The notes below the pieces were generated by a model. The model was not told the origin of the DNA and did not search any database. It worked only from the letters and a program-made list of their open reading frames with translations. Of a stretch of 7,249 nucleotides of DNA, positions 6,077 to 7,249 are shown in pieces. This stretch comes from an uncultured Collinsella sp. GTDB taxonomy: Bacteria; Actinomycetota; Coriobacteriia; Coriobacteriales; Coriobacteriaceae. Location: positions 1 to 7,249 of the forward strand of contig URIJ01000106.1 of NCBI GenBank assembly GCA_900547835.1, given 5' to 3'. Both the position numbers and the translations under genes were made by a program. Position 1 is the first letter of the stretch; each line of letters starts with the position of its first letter.

Positions 6077-6087
6077 TATCTAATAGT
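6077..6087 (+). promoter_or_regulatory. Candidate third MarR site before the ABC exporter
   Basis: TATCTAATAGT matches 10 of 11 bases of the reverse complement of the first marR-upstream arm (TATCTAACAGT) and 9 of 11 of the second (TACCTAACAGT). It lies between the terminator and the exporter's ribosome site (AAAGG, 6089-6093) and includes TCTAAT, a possible -10. One short AT-rich match could be chance, but the position fits co-regulation. Confidence 0.5.
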
Positions 6088-6104
6088 GAAAGGTAATTTC
6101 CATT

Positions 6105-7249
6105 ATGCTCAAAATGCTCAAATACCTTGACGGGCGCCAACGTCGACAGGCGTTGGTCACATTGGTATTTGTCATTGCGCAGGTGTGGCTCGATCTTACC
6201 CTGCCCGATTACATGGCAAATATCACATCACTTGCCGAGACACCCGGCTCCACCATGGGCGAAATCCTCGAACAGGGCCTCTACATGATGCTTTGCGCCG
6301 GCGGATCGCTCGTCTGTAACGTAATCTGCGTGTACTTTGCCTCGCGCGTCGCAACAGGACTTGCTCGCACGCTGCGCGGCAAAGTCTTCAATCAGGCGCT
6401 TTCGCTCTCAAAAGGCGATGTCGATCGCATCGGCGCCGCCTCACTCGTCAACCGCTGCACCAATGACATCACGCAGATCCAGAGCCTCGTTTCGATGGGG
6501 CTCTCGGTCATCGTCAAGGCACCCGTAATGGCCATCTGGGCAGTTATCAAGATTGTCGGCTATGGCTGGGAATGGACGCTTGCAACTGGTGTTGCCGCGC
6601 TGAGCATCGTGCTCATGCTGTCGCTCACGGTCGTCGTCTGCATTCCGCGCTTTCAAAAGATTCAGGGTCTCACCGACGTACTCAACCGCCTGCTGCGCGA
6701 GCACCTGACGGGCATCCGCCCCGTTCGCGCCTACAACGCGGAAAGCTATGAGCGCAACCGTTTCGCAAGCGCGAACAAGGAACTCACGGACAACAACCTC
6801 ACCGCCAACCGCGTGATGGCCATTATGAACCCGGGCATGACGCTCGTTACCTCGGGCCTTACGCTTGCGGTCTATTGGATCGGCGCCGTGCTGATCGAAG
6901 CCGCGGCTCCCGGCGCGCGCCTCACGCTCTTCTCGCAGATGGTCGTGTTCTCCAACTACGGTATGCAGGTGGTCCTTGCCTTCGTGCTGCTCAACATGGT
7001 GTTTGTGCTCTTGCCGCGCGCCCAGGTGGCGGCCGAGCGCGTGAGCGAAGTCATCGATGTCGCACCCGCCGTGACCGATGGGCCGGGTGTCGAGAGCTCA
7101 GAAATCGCCCCCGACGAGCACGGCTGCATTGAGTTTTGCGATGTCTCCTTCACCTACCCCGACGACGGCACGCCGGGCCTTTCCCACGTGAGTTTTAGGG
7201 CGAAGCCGGGCCAGACAGTTGCCGTTGTGGGCGCCACGGGCGCCGTGGG
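6105..7249 (+). CDS. ABC exporter half-transporter, membrane domain plus start of ATPase (3' partial)
   Basis: The frame is open from ATG 6105 to the window end, giving 381 complete residues. The likely fold is a type IV ABC exporter. Membrane segments are visible at about residues 15-34, 58-80, 133-152, 157-181, 245-265 and 285-304. LDLTLPDYMANIT (30-42) matches the first extracytoplasmic region of heterodimeric multidrug exporters of the EfrAB/BmrCD/SatAB kind. Cytoplasmic segments carry LVNRCTNDITQIQ (114-126) and a coupling region. The ATPase domain opens with IEFCDVSFTYP (A-loop Tyr351) and the window cuts it inside Walker A, VVGATGAVG, just before the expected Lys-Ser/Thr. The rest of the ATPase domain lies outside. 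The start has AAAGG at 6089-6093 with a long 11-base spacer, so initiation may be modest; a second in-frame ATG at 6114 is further away. The context points to MarR-controlled efflux of an unknown compound, and a partner half-transporter is expected downstream. Confidence 0.93.
   Translation, partial: MLKMLKYLDGRQRRQALVTLVFVIAQVWLDLTLPDYMANITSLAETPGSTMGEILEQGLYMMLCAGGSLVCNVICVYFASRVATGLARTLRGKVFNQALSLSKGDVDRIGAASLVNRCTNDITQIQSLVSMGLSVIVKAPVMAIWAVIKIVGYGWEWTLATGVAALSIVLMLSLTVVVCIPRFQKIQGLTDVLNRLLREHLTGIRPVRAYNAESYERNRFASANKELTDNNLTANRVMAIMNPGMTLVTSGLTLAVYWIGAVLIEAAAPGARLTLFSQMVVFSNYGMQVVLAFVLLNMVFVLLPRAQVAAERVSEVIDVAPAVTDGPGVESSEIAPDEHGCIEFCDVSFTYPDDGTPGLSHVSFRAKPGQTVAVVGATGAV

Overview
The window looks like chromosomal DNA from a high-GC Gram-positive bacterium of the Actinomycetota, probably a gut Coriobacteriia such as Collinsella. 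This is inferred from the GC-rich codon use in most genes, strong AGGAGG-type ribosome sites, a lipoprotein signal and the general look of the proteins. No taxonomic marker gene is present. Six genes can be supported, two of them cut by the window edges.

Layout. (1) 2-292 (+) is the Ser/Thr/Gly/Asn-rich C-terminal tail of a gene that starts before the window, closed by a hairpin terminator. (2) 431-1738 (+) encodes a 435-residue protein with an N-terminal domain resembling an OST-HTH/LOTUS RNA-binding fold, a basic patch, a long Glu/Pro/Ala linker and a compact C-terminal domain. A strong bidirectional terminator separates it from the convergent genes that follow. (3) 3290 back to 1793 (-) is a low-GC two-gene unit: an exported papain-like cysteine peptidase overlapping a small lipoprotein. 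It sits between two terminator hairpins and differs in base composition from both flanks, so it looks acquired. (4) 5250-3571 (-) is ettA, the ABC-F translation factor, with its own terminator and a leader able to form a hairpin. (5) 5510 onward (+) is a MarR-family regulator followed by the first half of an ABC exporter, cut by the window end inside the Walker A motif.

How the genes relate. The MarR regulator and the ABC exporter form a recognisable regulator/efflux module. A 15-bp inverted repeat (one mismatch) precedes marR, and an 11-base related site lies just before the exporter start, suggesting that one regulator controls both transcription units. A terminator lies between them, so the exporter probably has its own regulated promoter or depends on readthrough. 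A second half-transporter would be expected just beyond the window. The peptidase and lipoprotein are probably translationally coupled and may work together at the cell surface. ettA is a housekeeping gene transcribed divergently from marR.

The best candidates for something not well described are the peptidase/lipoprotein cassette, the OST-HTH-like protein and the three-site MarR operator arrangement. No CRISPR array, tRNA, rRNA, transposase or insertion-sequence end was seen.
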